Assembly (NCBI GenBank): GCA_014058105.1
Contig: JACGCM010002205.1
Span: forward strand, 1,798,001-1,862,000
Direction of reading: 5' to 3'
Length of the DNA stretch: 64,000 nt
Source: Kingdonia uniflora
Lineage: Eukaryota; Streptophyta; Magnoliopsida; Ranunculales; Circaeasteraceae
The position numbers and the translations under genes are program-made. Each line of letters begins with the position of its first letter. Position 1 is the first letter of the stretch. Shown here one piece after another: positions 33,450-45,410 of this stretch. The notes beneath the pieces were generated by a model that did not search any database, was not told the DNA's origin, and saw nothing but the letters and a program-made list of their open reading frames with translations.

Positions 33450-35623
33450 TGATATATATATGTTTATAAGTTCATATATTCATAATCATATCATTGTCAA
33501 GAATACTCTCCTACATGACATTTCGCTTTACAATCTGCTACTATCATTTTACATTTATACTTATTACCACAGTTCCCGATATAGTTAATATGATTTAATT
33601 CATGTTCCTATCTTTCATTAAAGTGACACATTTGCTCAGTTCTCGATGCTTTTCTATTTTTAATAATAACATCAATAACTTGTTCATCTGGTTTATGTTT
33701 TGTTGAATTACAGGAAACTCAACAGCTTTTCGAACATACTTCACCTGTTTCCCGCCAAAAAATTCCATCATTTAAAATTTGATAATCCCCCTTTTCTGGC
33801 ACAAAATCCGGCCAAATCCTCATAAAAATAATGCCTCCGACAATCTCGCCGTATCAAAATGACATTTACACTCATCTCTACAATCGCGCCATAACCACAG
33901 TGCCACCAACCGATCACCCTCTTCACTCATCTCCACTCATTTCTCACACCACCCACACCAGAAATAATCCATAAAACCCCTACGACTCCATTTCTTCCAC
34001 CATGACACCCATACGAATTACACCCAAACCAGAATTTCCTAAACTATTTTGTTAAACCCTAACATTATTCTTTTATCTCCTACCTATGAAACATTCACTT
34101 TCGATTTAATTTAATATACAACAACATTCACTTTATTTAATCTTATTCGTTTAAAACTTAATCAATCAAAATGACAAACAAAAAGCCAAAATGGCTAACC
34201 TTTTTTACGCGTTGCTTCCATATCCCTCTCCTTTGCTCACTTGGCTCTTTCAATAAAAATGTTAATCTTCTCCTTCGCAATCGTAGACAACCAATCCAAC
34301 GACGAGCAAAAGTAATTCACACTAGAGAAAAAAAATTATGTGTTTGAAAAGTTTGAACAGTCGCCCACATCAGACAACTCCTCAAAAAAATTAGTGACTG
34401 TTCATCGTACCACTTCGCGACCGTTCAACTCCTCAAATGTAACGCTTTCTAGTTATCTTCCCAGCTTCTTCGATACTTCGCCTTCTTAGCGACAACAAAC
34501 CTTTATACTCCCACTCTAATCCTTCTATATCTCAAAGAATTTTTTCAGCCACATTCATGTGCAACAAAACATAGCCTATCTTGTCACAAAGACGATTTAC
34601 ATTATTTTCCTTATATTTTATACTTTCATTTAAAGGAACACATCTGGCCATAATCATTTTTCTTGTTAGTTCTCCCACTTCTAGTTTACCTACAAATTCC
34701 TATATTTTTGGGTACATATTCGACAAACATTTCAATATCATTATATTCGACATTCTACCAGAAACTTGTTTAAAATAATTTTTCATTGCAGAAATTTCAG
34801 CAAGTACATATTCAATTCGACAAATAAATAAAACCTTACTTCACTCGACAACACATCCTAAACAGCTTTTTTTTATTACATTTCATTAACCTTAACAACT
34901 CCTTACAAAGATCTACTCCTACTAACATTACAACTTCATAAACCCCTAGTTGCAGCTTTATCTTCCCTCTTCACCAGGAACTTTGCTCGAGTCCACATTC
35001 CACCACAGCATTCCGGTGGACGCCAAAACTATAATTTGACGCGAAACTTGAAGTCCTCCTCTGCCTCCTTTGCTTCTGCCTCACTCATTCCTTCGTAATC
35101 AGGCTCTTTCGGATCACCCAATACATCGCCTGAACACGTTTGAACACACTATCCTGGGCCTGAGCTCTCATTTTTACCATTTTTCATAAATGCCTCACAT
35201 CTGCAGCAACAAGACTTATTTATACCCCCTCCAGTCCTGGTTCAACTCACCTGCATTTACTATGCCTCAGAACTCTACAATTTCCAAGTTAAATCAATTA
35301 ACCTTGGAATTCTTTCCTGGACCCACTCAATCAAATACATTCGAGATGTTATGATAACCCATCATAGTTATATGTGCATTCACGTTCGACATTTGACCTT
35401 TGATTATTAACAACTACAATCGATAATCTACACAACACAGGAATGAACTATCGAAAATATTAACTTTATTTATTATTATGAATAAGTTACAATTCATATT
35501 CGATAACTTCCTCCTTCGATTTTGCTAAATATAACATCCGTGACTACATCCTTTGATTATATTATAACAAGCTATAATCTATCTTTACATTCGACTTGCA
35601 TAAATAATTATTATGTGCTTTCT
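33450..35623. other. AT-rich interior of the nested gypsy element
   Basis: No pol domain on either strand. A minus-strand coding-like piece at about 35160-34960 reads [20 protein letters not shown] and then, after a stop, WRPPECCGGMWTRAKFLVKR. It may belong to an opposite-strand ORF like the one at 39648-39932. The family is not recognised. Confidence 0.4.
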
Positions 35624-38600
35624 TGTAATGACCCAGATTATTTATTTATTTATTTATATTGTTTATCATTAATTATTGTTATTATTTAGATATTACTTTA
35701 CGTTAAGCTTCCGTTTATTGTTTTATATCGGCAGGCTCAATGTTATTCATTTTCTGTGGTTTCGGTGGTTATTTGATATGAGGAGGTTGTGCTTTGATTT
35801 GAGGAGCACGTGGTTGGTTCCTGTTAGGGTTGTGTTTATTGTTTCGGATGGTTCCGGTCTTCTGAGGGTCTTGGTGTTGTGTGTGGTTCAAGAGGACCTC
35901 AGAGTAACATTTTTGGAGTTTTTCCAGTTCCCGTTCGAACGAGTTTCATATTTGTTCGAACGAACCCTTCTTGTCTTCTGGACGTTTTGGCCATTGGACA
36001 GATTGTCATTCGAACGAGTCGACTTATCCGCTGGAATTTGGCCCAAGACCTCTTTGTCGTTCGAATGACTTTCGTATCCGTTCGAACGACTTGTCGTAGT
36101 ATTTATATATCATTCTCCATTCTCTCTCCTCACATTTCTCTTTTTCTCTCTCTCCCTCTTCAAACCGAATCCTCTCCTCGTCTTGCTCGCCGAATTCGAC
36201 ACGATTCTTTACCGTTTTTCTCGGTGAGTAATTCCCCCCTCTCTCTCTCTCTCTCTCCCTCTCTCTCTCTCTCCCTCTCTCTTGTATCATTGGTTTGATT
36301 TCGGTTTTGGTGGAAACCCTTGTCATGTTGGGCTGATTTTAGGGTTTATGATTGTGGGGGTTTGTTTGGATTCCCATTGTTGGTGATTTGGGGTTTGTGG
36401 CGTTTGTGATTATCGCAGGTATTGGGTTTGATTGTTGGTTGTGATTATTGGAGGATTTAGGTGTTCAGTGGTGGTGATTGTTTGGGCTTGCATTAACATT
36501 TTTTTGGTGGAATATGGGTGATCGGAGTAGCGTAGCGAGCGTGGTGGATCGTGGGTTTCGTTGCAGTTTTGTTGCTGAATTCAGGTGCGGTGCTGATTTG
36601 ATTTCGAATTTGGGTAAGAATCCTTTGTTGGAATTGTGTTTGGGTTCCGGGCCTTGTTAGTGGTTGATGTTGTGGTGTTCGTGTTCTTTTTGTAGCTCAT
36701 TCGGAGTTCCGGAAGTCAATTCGCGGAGCACATTATCGTTGGGGTGCTGTTTGGATATTTTCGTTGGGTTTGTCATTTCGAGCTTTATTTCAGGCGAGCT
36801 TTATCTTCCTTAATAACTAGATCATTATACTAATTCGTGAGTTATTGTAACGCCTAGATTATTATATTTATACTGTGATTGGGTTAGTATATGATTATTT
36901 GCTTAGGGCATCTATACGTTTTATTCGCTTAGTACGCTATGTGCACGAGTATTTAAGGATTGGTTAAGTTAGTGTAGCATTTGGGTATATTGTGAGTTTA
37001 GCTAATAGATTGAACCTTGTAGGTTATAGATAGTTATTCTCAGTTATAGGGGTAGCGACGATTCTGCGTCGCTATACTGTATATATGTAATTGTTGGTGT
37101 TTCTTGGCACTAGTAATTAGGTTCGGCTATTAGTAGGAATATGCAGACGGCACGTGGTTTAGCCGCTATTATTATTAGTATATAGTTTAGATATTATAGT
37201 TATCCCTTTTAGATATAGCTTCCTCGAATTGTTAGTATGTGATTATTGGTTTCTTGATAGTCTCTTGGGTGGTGTAACTTCCGTTAGACATGGTCTTTGG
37301 TTCGGGGCTCGTCCTCTTACCTGTTCTTATCTTGATTAGTTTTAGGATTATCCCAGGTGTGCTCTGTGTTCTCGTGGCCTGGCCCATGAGAGATATTGTT
37401 GATTTGGAGGTTATCTGGAATGTTAGATTCTATGTTGGAGTGCGGTGTCTCATGGACTGTTTAGCTGTTAGTGGTAGATAGATAGCTTGTCCTAAATAGT
37501 TGGTTGTGGTGTTGAGCATCTGATAATTTGCTTTAGGATTGTTTGCCTTATCGTGTGGTAACACTTATTGTCCTCATGGTTCTTAGAGCTTACTCGTTAA
37601 GCCTTCCTTTCCTTGGTGTGAGGCTTATAGGGATGTGTTCCCTTCCATCATCTAGGAAGCAGCGAGGCAGTATGGCGTTCATGAGTCTTCGACCTTGACG
37701 CCAGGTGGTTTTGTGAAGTTGTAATGTCACCCGTGATGTTGGAACCTACTGGTCTCCTGTTATATCAATTCGTGGAGACTGTCACTATTGATGTGTTCGT
37801 GGAGACTGTCGCCATTGATGTTGTCGCCTGGTGGGTTCCTGGACATCCGACCTGGAGACTTATGTACATGGTTGTTAGGGGATTGTGATTCAGCCTTGTT
37901 CTTGGGGATTGTAGACTACTTGTCGGACACTTGTAGGTTATCCCGTGTGTATTAGTCTGTGTTGACAGCTAGGGTACACTAGCGCTTGATGCTGATCATG
38001 TTACTTTAGGAGATCTCTAGAGACTAACATTGATTTGATGTGGTGATGGTTAAGTTATTATTTCATCTATGTGTAGATGGTGTAACTGAGTCACGGTTAG
38101 CATCTGTGTTTAGGATTGTTTACCGCGCTCTGAGGCAGGTGGTTATCCTGTGTGTACTACCGGGTTGACGGTAGTTGTGTTTTAGTCTTTAAGATCCTGC
38201 TCAGCATCTGTAGATAAAATATTCTCCTTATCTTATTAAGATTGGATACATAAATGACCGTGGCACCGTTTATCATTGTTGAGGTTGGAATAACTTGGAT
38301 TCTAAATAGTAAGGATGTTGGCTCCTTTGGGTTGAAATATCATGTGTGCACCCTGATCAGATGGTGATGTAGTACCCTGTTAGCCATGGTCGGGCTCAGA
38401 TAGATCGTACCTTTGTATCCAATAATGATCTCTTTAAGGTAATTTCTTTCTCCGGTAGTTGTCAACCCACCTTAATTTTAGGGTCTAGTTATTGGGTTGA
38501 CATCTCCAAATCATTCTGCATCTATATCACATCATATCGTAGCACACATATCATTGCATCTCTGCATATTCTCTACTCATAGGTTCTTCTGTTAGAAATC

Positions 38601-39640
38601 CTTAACCTATCTGCATTAGCATCATTTTTGAATCTTTAGTATTTGGGATAATTATGGGATTATCCCTTTTTTTATCATATCACTATCATATCATATCATT
38701 AGCATCTGGGATAATTATGGGATTATCCTAATTTATCATATCATTCTTCATATTCATTGCATCCTTTCCTTATCTCTATTTTCTTCTTCTCTTAATGATT
38801 TATTGTAACCTTAGCTTGTCTCTTCCCTCTGCATCTATTCCTCCCTCTTCTGCATATGATTTTAATAGGTTATTTAGTCTTATTGGGTGTTGTAGAGTTT
38901 TGCGCTGGTGTATCTGGTTGCGGGCTATCTCGTTAAGCTTGTTTTAGCTTTGGCGTTGTGCCTGGTTGGGGTTTGGGCAACCCTGTTAGATTTTAGTGGG
39001 CCGAGGGTTGTTTACCCTCGTAGGTTTTGCATTTCTGAGGCAGGTTAGTTAAGTGTGGTGTTGAGGGTCACAGTAATGATTGGGGCGTAGTTGTAGTCCG
39101 TGTGATTGGAGTGTAGTCTATAGTCTTAGCACTCCTTCGCACTATGCTTATATATATACATATGGCTTAGTTTATTTAGATATATTAGACTAGTTATATA
39201 TCTATTAGATATTTAATATGCATCCTTGGTATATCTATTACTTATCATTATAGCAATTATTATATCTTATTATTATTATATTTATCTCATTAGTCGGTAT
39301 AATTGTTTAGCTTATTTGGGGAGTTAGTGAGTCGTGGTTTGTTCACTTTCGCATAACAACATTCCAGGTTTAGAGCTGTTGCTGTGGTGATCTTTGGAGA
39401 GCTGGAGCTGAAGGCTTGTTGCTCTGTTATTATTTTGGGTCCTTAGTTTGTGGTTCTAACCGGCTGAGGTTTGTAGAATCTTTCGTTTAAATATTGTTTC
39501 TTAGTCTTTCGCTGTTTCTATTTTTCTTATTACTCTATTGTATTGCTATGTGAATGACTGAGCCTGGATTTGTCTATGGCTCGGTTGTTTGTGGAGTGTA
39601 TCGGTTAGATTCCCTGACCTTTACTTCCTCGAATCTCAGT
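35624..39640 (+). repeat. Long LTR-like block (about 4 kb), probably a solo LTR, limits approximate
   Basis: It begins TGTAATGACCCAGATTATTT. A TTCGAA cluster (about 35934-36090) is followed by a TATA-like TATTTATATATC (about 36098), a CT tract (36236-36282) and a GT-rich leader. This is the layout of a plant LTR with promoter and R/U5. Further right it has TATCATATCAT-type simple sequence and a direct repeat of TGGGATAATTATGGGATTAT (about 38647 and 38706). No gag or pol is present. A very long LTR with a TGTAAxGACCC start recalls Tekay/Del chromoviruses. No convincing target-site duplication was found; the right end near 39638 is a guess. Confidence 0.5.
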
Positions 39641-39647
39641 AATTGGT

Positions 39648-39932
39648 CTAGCTATCCCTGGATGCCCATCTGAGCTTCAAATCTTCATTATCAACACAAA
39701 TACTTACCCTTTCTCCCCCAAACTGATGCACTCCATTACCTTCAATATCGCATGATGACACAATTGTTTCCAATAGATATACATCTTCTCTATCTTGACC
39801 TCTCTCCCACCCCAACGCCGTAACACGATCACATGCTGAATTATCACCAATCAGTTTGTGCCAAAATTTTCCCTCGGGATGTTCACCATCTTCTGCCTCA
39901 GACAACGCATTAGACCATACTTGGGGTGACAT
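39648..39932 (-). CDS. Opposite-strand ORF near the 3' end of the nested gypsy element
   Basis: 94 codons, opposite to the element's own strand and 230 bp from the 3' LTR. The peptide includes EDGEHPEGKFWHKLIGDNSA and VTALGWERGQDREDVYLLET. Composition is coding-like, and no stop occurs until it meets the long LTR-like block at about 39640, which probably truncated it. Antisense ORFs between pol and the 3' LTR are known in the Tat lineage of Ty3/gypsy; whether this is the same kind of ORF is inference. The family is not recognised. Confidence 0.4.
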   Translation of the reverse strand: MSPQVWSNALSEAEDGEHPEGKFWHKLIGDNSACDRVTALGWERGQDREDVYLLETIVSSCDIEGNGVHQFGGERVSICVDNEDLKLRWASRDS

Positions 39933-40162
39933 CTTTCTAAAACTACCACCATTCCACCCTCAATAAACCCCTATTTATACCCAATTTAACTCTGCCAGAT
40001 TTACTATACTACATTAATTGTGCCTCGGGAATGACTTGACCAAATATAGTTCCTTTGACCTCATAAATAACACAGATGACTCATCTTCTCATTTGGCAAT
40101 CTCTTCAGCTTCAAACTTCTTCTCGATACATCCACAAGTGCTTCTTTCGAGAATGGGGCGAT

Positions 40163-40644
40163 TGTAGTAGCATATTCCCCAGATTTGACAAGAGTAAGCC
40201 AACAAAGTGCAGTAGAAGGCATCCACTCATGATCGAAGGCCATCATTCTAGAAGTTATTATAAGTCCTCGACTTGCCAAAAGTAGCCGTTGAAGCCTGGT
40301 CAAGAAATAACTGTTAGAGATCTGCAAAGTTGGCCCACCCCCCAGAATAGGAGACTATTTCTTTCTTTTTGTAAAACTACCTGTATGACTATAAATACAG
40401 GCAGAGAATAGATTCTACAAGACTGTAATCTTTTATTATTCTTACTTCTAAAACCTAACATCACTCCAAAACGTATAATAACTAGCATCATACTGGATTT
40501 TGCATCAAAATCCTCCTCGAGGTCGTAGTTTTTCTCAGCCTTTATTGATTTTTCCACGTAAAATCTTGTTTATCTAGTCTTATTACATTCTCTTTACAAG
40601 TAAATATTGGCAAAAATTCTCCTTCTGAAAAATATGCCACTACA
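40163..40644 (+). repeat. 3' LTR of the nested gypsy element
   Basis: Preceded by a purine-rich run (GAGAATGGGGCGAT). Same termini as the 5' LTR. Followed by GGTGT, then the interrupted SIRE-like spacer. Confidence 0.9.
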
Positions 40645-40649
40645 GGTGT

Positions 40650-41662
40650 CAAGTTAACCAACATAGAATCCATATCTCTCATCTCTACTAAACTGATTGT
40701 CCTAAACTTAAGTTCAAACATGTCTTGAAAATGTTATAATGTAGGCAAGGGAAGAGACATAACAGAGTATATGTTTTACTGGCATTTTGAGACTACAATA
40801 CACTTTTACCCCCTCTTTCTTCAAATGAGTTCACCTCCCGTCATTCTTTCTCTTTATTGAGTACACATTAAATAGAATACTTTTTCTCTTTCTTAATTTT
40901 GAGTTCATCTCCCTTTATAATTTTTATGCAACGAGTACAGATAAAATATGATGTGCCATAAAATCATTGGAAAAACCCTCTTCTTATATCCATCTCCACC
41001 ACTAAAACCACATGGTTACTTTCCTATTTTTTTTTACTAAAAAGTTTCAGAACAAACGGGTAAACTAATAAAGGATTTGGGTAGAAAAATGAACGACATA
41101 TTTTAAGCACAAGGGGCTGCAAGCAGATACAATTTTGGGTAAGCACAGACAAAGGTCAAAACGTGTAACAATAAAAAGCCTATTATCATATCTTCGGTCT
41201 CACATAGTATCTTTTATGTCTTGAATCAAGTATAAAGAATGTTCTATTATACTAACTTGAACTTGAAGTTACCATCAACAATTGATTATAAAAAATGTGA
41301 TCAGAAAAAAAATACTGAATCTGTAAAGAATTTATGAAATAACACTCGAAACTTATAAACAGGCTAGATCCTCATATAACATTAGGTATGAAGTCTCTAC
41401 AGTTATCCTCATGTGGTTCTAAACACGATAAACTTTTAGTTTAAACAAGATGATCAATGACTATTGTGAAATGTGATTTTACCAAATAATTATCCCATGA
41501 ATGAATATAGCACAAAAACACAGTCCAAGTCTAACAAGAATATTCTACATACAAAAGCTCCTAAGTGCATAGTGCAAATTACAAATAAAAACCAAAGCTA
41601 TACCCTACTGTCATAAAAGGATAAAGAAAATAATATAACAAAATAAAGGGTATGAAATGTAC
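40650..41662 (-). other. Post-pol spacer of SIRE-like element, right of the nested insert
   Basis: Continues the spacer interrupted at 31105 and aligns by eye with 272-1200 of the plus-strand copy. No gene is seen. Confidence 0.7.
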
Positions 41663-42529
41663 CTAATCAATAGAGCATGCATTGATAGATCGCCTCAATT
41701 TAGATTCATTACCTATCAAAGCAACATTGTACCTTATCTGTGGTGACAGATCATCTTTTCGTACCCAAACAGCCAGACTAGCTGCCAGTACTACATTGCA
41801 TCTTAACTAAGGTGTCAACTTATCCTTACGCACCTAAATAACTCTAATAGATTTTTGATGTTGAGCTTTTTGAGTGAGCATTGGATATTTCTTGATCATC
41901 ATCTTCTTTTCCTTGATAGAGAGCCAATCAACCCGTCTATTATATGAAACAGATCTACAATATGAAGCATAATGTCCCCTTCTACCAAAAGCATGACAAT
42001 AAATCACTTTTGGATAATGTGGCTTACTAGCTCGAGTGTGAGTATTAGACAATATACTAGGTTTGGGCAACACTGTGGCGTTAACAAATTTTGTAACCAA
42101 ATGGGATCTTTTATTTGAACCAACATTTTTATATCCAAGCCCCCTTTTATCACTTTTAGATTTGCCCATACTTGGCATTTTATTAATGTTTATTGCTCCA
42201 TGAGAAAACATTTGAAGTTTTTATTCACATAAGACTAAATCAAGTTTGGCCTTATCCAATTCATCGATGGTTGATTTAATCCTCTCCTTAGCAGTATGAA
42301 CTTCATTTTCTAAATTGTTTACTTTGTCAATAAGCTCATGTTTCTCACATTCAAGTCTTTTAAACTGAAGATTTGTATTTACAGTATTTTTGTTTAATTT
42401 ATGAGTGAGTGTGTTAACTTGATCTTTCAAGCCTTTGTTAATTTTCTCAAATTTAGCACACCGCTTAATTAACCGGGTACCAATTTCTTTGAGATTAAAA
42501 TTTTCATTTTCAGAATCCATTAATCTCAA
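41663..42529 (-). pseudogene. SIRE-like gag remnant joined to the last codons of RNase H
   Basis: The minus-strand frame 42529-42221 is a Lys/Glu-rich coiled coil (MRLMDSENENFNLKEIG start). A second frame, 42211-41834, contains a basic region and a damaged CCHC zinc knuckle, YCHAFGRRGHYASYC, in which the second Cys is Phe. After this the sequence passes directly into KLRRSINACSID and a stop at 41663-41665. That is the RNase H C-terminus as seen at 240-271. Protease, integrase and reverse transcriptase have therefore been lost in a deletion. Gag would have formed the nucleocapsid. Confidence 0.7.
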
Positions 42530-42578
42530 ATAATTGAGTTAGGATCCATGCTCAGGTTGTTAAGCCTCAGAGTGTGAC

Positions 42579-42591
42579 CGCTCTGATACCA
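42579..42591 (-). other. Primer binding site, initiator tRNA-Met
   Basis: TGGTATCAGAGCG on the minus strand, two bases from the 5' LTR end, complementary to initiator tRNA-Met. Confidence 0.9.
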
Positions 42592-42593
42592 AT

Positions 42594-43144
42594 TAAAATA
42601 AATTAATCACTTGAGACTAATCGGTTTTCATTAATTTTAGGTCAAAATTAATAGGTTCAAAAAACCTTGAATTAACTGTCTAACCCTAGCCCAATTCAAG
42701 TTGATTTGATTATCTAGTGTTAACAAGCAAAACCACATTAAGCTCAAGAACAATAAATTTTAACCCTGTGGGAAACCTTTCTCAAGAGAAAAACCCACAG
42801 GTCCCCTTCGAATAAAACAAAAACCTATTCGAACAACTAAGTTCTCAAGTAATATATTCGAACAGAGAAATAGTCTATTCGAACAAGATCTGATTCGAAC
42901 ATAACAAAAACCTGTTCGAACAAAGACCTATTTTTTTCAGAGGCATATCACTTTTTTTTTCATACACTGTAAAATACTAAAGGCTTGATATTTTTGAGCG
43001 AAGAGGTACAAACCCACGTACTTGTTCAGTGTCAGTCCAGCTGTAGTCGTTCCATGTGCAATCTCTAACGACGAGTAACAACGAGGAAGTGCTAACACCT
43101 ATTCTAGACACAAAATAAAATAAACTCCAAATATGGATGTTTCA
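42594..43144 (-). repeat. 5' LTR of the minus-strand SIRE-like element (551 bp, internally deleted)
   Basis: Starts TGAAACATCC and ends TTTATTTTA on the minus strand. Compared with the 1182-bp 3' LTR, it lacks a block corresponding to about 29186-29725, removing much of the U5/leader and part of the TTCGAA cluster. Junctions on both sides still align. Confidence 0.85.
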
Positions 43145-43149
43145 CACTT

Positions 43150-43805
43150 ATCAGGACACATTGATCGCAAGTAGTAAAAATGAGCAGTAAAATAGTAGAA
43201 ATGTGTTTTTAACGAGGTTTACCCTAATGGTTCCAGCCACAATAAAATGGCAGCAACTACATTTCACTGTTGCTACAATCCTATAGTTCTCCAGAAAATA
43301 ATATCTTTCAACCTATGACGAGTTAATCTTTTTATGGTAACCATAAATATTGCGTTACAACAACATGAAAATGATGAATTTGTTTTTTATGTCTCTAAAA
43401 TTCAAATGTGTATAAACATTGTCTTTGAGATAATCAATATGTCATGGTTATTTTTTTTCTCAATGATACCTTATGCCCATCTTAAGGTCCACACGTTGAA
43501 TTTATATGTGAGGTTGAGGAGTCTTCGGAGCCAATTCCTTTAATAAAAACTGCAAGTTTTATAGTTTTCTTCAGAAGAAAGGATAATAAATGTTAAACAA
43601 GTGTTGATTATTTCTACTATGATTTTGCAGGAAAGTAGAAGGTATTATGGTTTAGTCTGATGGCTCTTCAGACTTCAGAGGGTGATGAGACCCTCTTATT
43701 GACGCAGATTCATCTCAATTATATAGGCCCCAACTTTGACTAGGTTTGCCTTTTTTGTAAGCTTTGTAGGCTTCTTGTATTGTTAATTTGTCCAAATAGG
43801 GTTCT
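43150..43805. other. Flank of the SIRE-like insertion; nothing recognised
   Basis: AT-rich; may be intron or downstream sequence of the gene fragment left of 28978. An acceptor-like TTTTGCAG at 43623-43630 is followed by an open stretch of unclear content. Confidence 0.35.
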
Positions 43806-43976
43806 GTGTATGCCTAAAATAGGGTATTTTATGTGTTTTATTTTGGGACCGCCTCCACTAGAGATTTTGGGATGAGGGGCATCTTGGCTTGTGTATGCCT
43901 AAAATAGGGTATTTTATGTGTTTTATTTTGGGACCGCCTCCACTAGAGATTTTGGGATGAGGGGCATCTTGGCTTG
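43806..43976. repeat. Perfect 85-bp tandem duplication
   Basis: Two adjacent copies (43806-43890 and 43891-43975) beginning GTGTATGCCTAAAATAGGGT and ending GGGCATCTTGGCTT. They read as identical, so the duplication is recent. Confidence 0.9.
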
Positions 43977-45410
43977 GGGAAACTTTTGGTGGTGGTTGTG
44001 GTAAGAAGTAGGAGAAATTTAGTAGTGGAGGTCCTGGAGGAAAGACAGAGTATAGGCAAGAGATGGTAATGGAAGATTATTATTTTTAAGGTAATTATCC
44101 ATTCCTTTATATATTTTTGTACTGTATCATCTTATTCTCTTCAAACTCTTAATTGTAAAGCTATGTTTTGAAGTTTTTCTTACTGTATCATCTTATTTTC
44201 TTTAAACTCTTTATCAGAGTGTTTACGATGTGCTTAGGGTGATTTTATTCTCAGATGTTGGCTTTTAATATAGATCTTAATTTGCCTCTGACATTGTTTT
44301 GCTTCTATATTTTGTTTTGATATAGATCTTAGTTCAACTCCAAGTGAGAATTTGTGATGTGAAGTAGTCAGTCCTTCACAATTTGTATTCGTAGTGACTA
44401 TCTGCATCGGATAATTCAATAGGTATGGGAGTCATTTTCAATTCAACCTTCATAAGTATGTTTTGCCTTTTCTGTTTTCACAAATTGTGATGGGGCTAAT
44501 TTCACTACATTTGTTATTTTCAATTCCTTTAGACTCCACTTCAGATGTCACAAATTAGTCTTCTCAGAGTACCCATGGTTCTATTGCAACTGATAATGAT
44601 CGCTAAATTTTTCGTACTTTAAAGCTTATTCTTGAGAAGGTTCAAAGAGTTTAGATTTCCATATATGAGGGTGAGAGTGTAGTTCATCATGGTGGACGAC
44701 ATGTTATTTAGAAGATGCACCTAATATTTTAATAATAGGTTTGTTTTCCCTTATCAATTACCAAACTTTTAATGTTATTACCTCTCTTCATATTACCAAC
44801 ACTCAAAATTTTAAGCATATGCATGTGCTTTTCAATCATCATTAAAACTGGTATAATTTTTGCGCTTTTTTTTGTTTCTTTAGCCACAATTTTTTTTGGA
44901 GTTAGAGGGAGATGCTTTCGCAGCAGAGAATACCATTACAGGCTCAATTCACCTTACCCTTCACCGCCGTCACTGCAAGAAAGCTTAGCACAAGTCTCTA
45001 AGCGAAATAGTGCAACTCCTACTTGCTAAAATAAGCATATGGGTTGCCAGGGATCCGTCATCAAAAGGGAAGTGGTCTTGACCTCCTTAGCCATTTTGCA
45101 GATCTTTCTCGCAGTCCTCACTACCAGGTAAAAGAATGGCCCAATTAGAGTTATCTGCTTGATGGGTGTATTGCAGTATAATTTGAGAATGGATCTCATC
45201 GAGTCAGATTTACCAAGAAAGTAAAGCAAGCAGCAATGAAAGGGTGGGTCTCACAGGTAATTTAATAAAGCCACCATTACTCTTATCTCATCCAAATTGT
45301 TCATTTTGTGTTGCATGTATGTTGCAACAAGTTTACTATGGTTGTACCTACTGACCAATAGATTCAACTTTGTAAGTCTTTTATTTCTCTCCTTCCTCTG
45401 TACATAGACA
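43977..45410. other. Region upstream of the methyltransferase fragment; no gene resolved
   Basis: AT-rich with some coding-like short stretches (for example around 44930-45240). These could be damaged upstream parts of the methyltransferase gene, but no family motif could be confirmed. Confidence 0.35.

Larger units (their letters stand above)
31106..40644 (+). mobile_element. Nested Ty3/gypsy retrotransposon with gag but no pol, TSD GGTGT
   Basis: LTRs lie at 31106-31588 (483 bp) and 40163-40644 (482 bp). Both start TGTAGTAGCATATT and end GCCACTACA, and they are roughly 93% alike by eye. GGTGT flanks the element (31101-31105 and 40645-40649). A primer-site-like TGGCACCGTCTGTGGG follows the 5' LTR by two bases. 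A gypsy-type gag lies at about 32080-33150. Just after gag, a trace of the protease-side linker (YQITFEDCDTSHTKYPH, about 33399-33450) stops abruptly and AT-rich DNA follows, so pol is deleted. A long LTR-like block (about 35624-39640) sits inside the 3' part, and a minus-strand ORF lies at 39648-39932. The Tat lineage is possible but not certain. Confidence 0.9.
28978..43144 (-). mobile_element. SIRE-like Ty1/copia retrotransposon, internally deleted, TSD CACTT
   Basis: The 5-bp duplication CACTT lies at 28973-28977 and 43145-43149. The 3' LTR is 28978-30159 and the 5' LTR is 42594-43144. A tRNA-Met primer site sits next to the 5' LTR and a polypurine tract next to the 3' LTR. The interior is reduced to a gag remnant (41834-42529), the last few codons of RNase H (about 41663-41710) and the post-pol spacer. 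Nearly all of pol and the whole env-like ORF are missing compared with the copy at 1-5448. A 9.5-kb Ty3/gypsy element is nested at 31106-40644. Without that insert the element would be about 4.6 kb. Confidence 0.92.

Noticed and set aside
36024..36326. Open frames over the CT tract near 36.2 kb
   Set aside because: Low-complexity Arg/Glu or Ser/Leu repeats produced by the dinucleotide tract.
35620..39645. GTAAT at 35625-35629 and 39639-39643 as a target-site duplication
   Set aside because: Using it would remove the TG terminus and leave a GACCC...TCTCA element; the match is too short and inconsistent with LTR ends.
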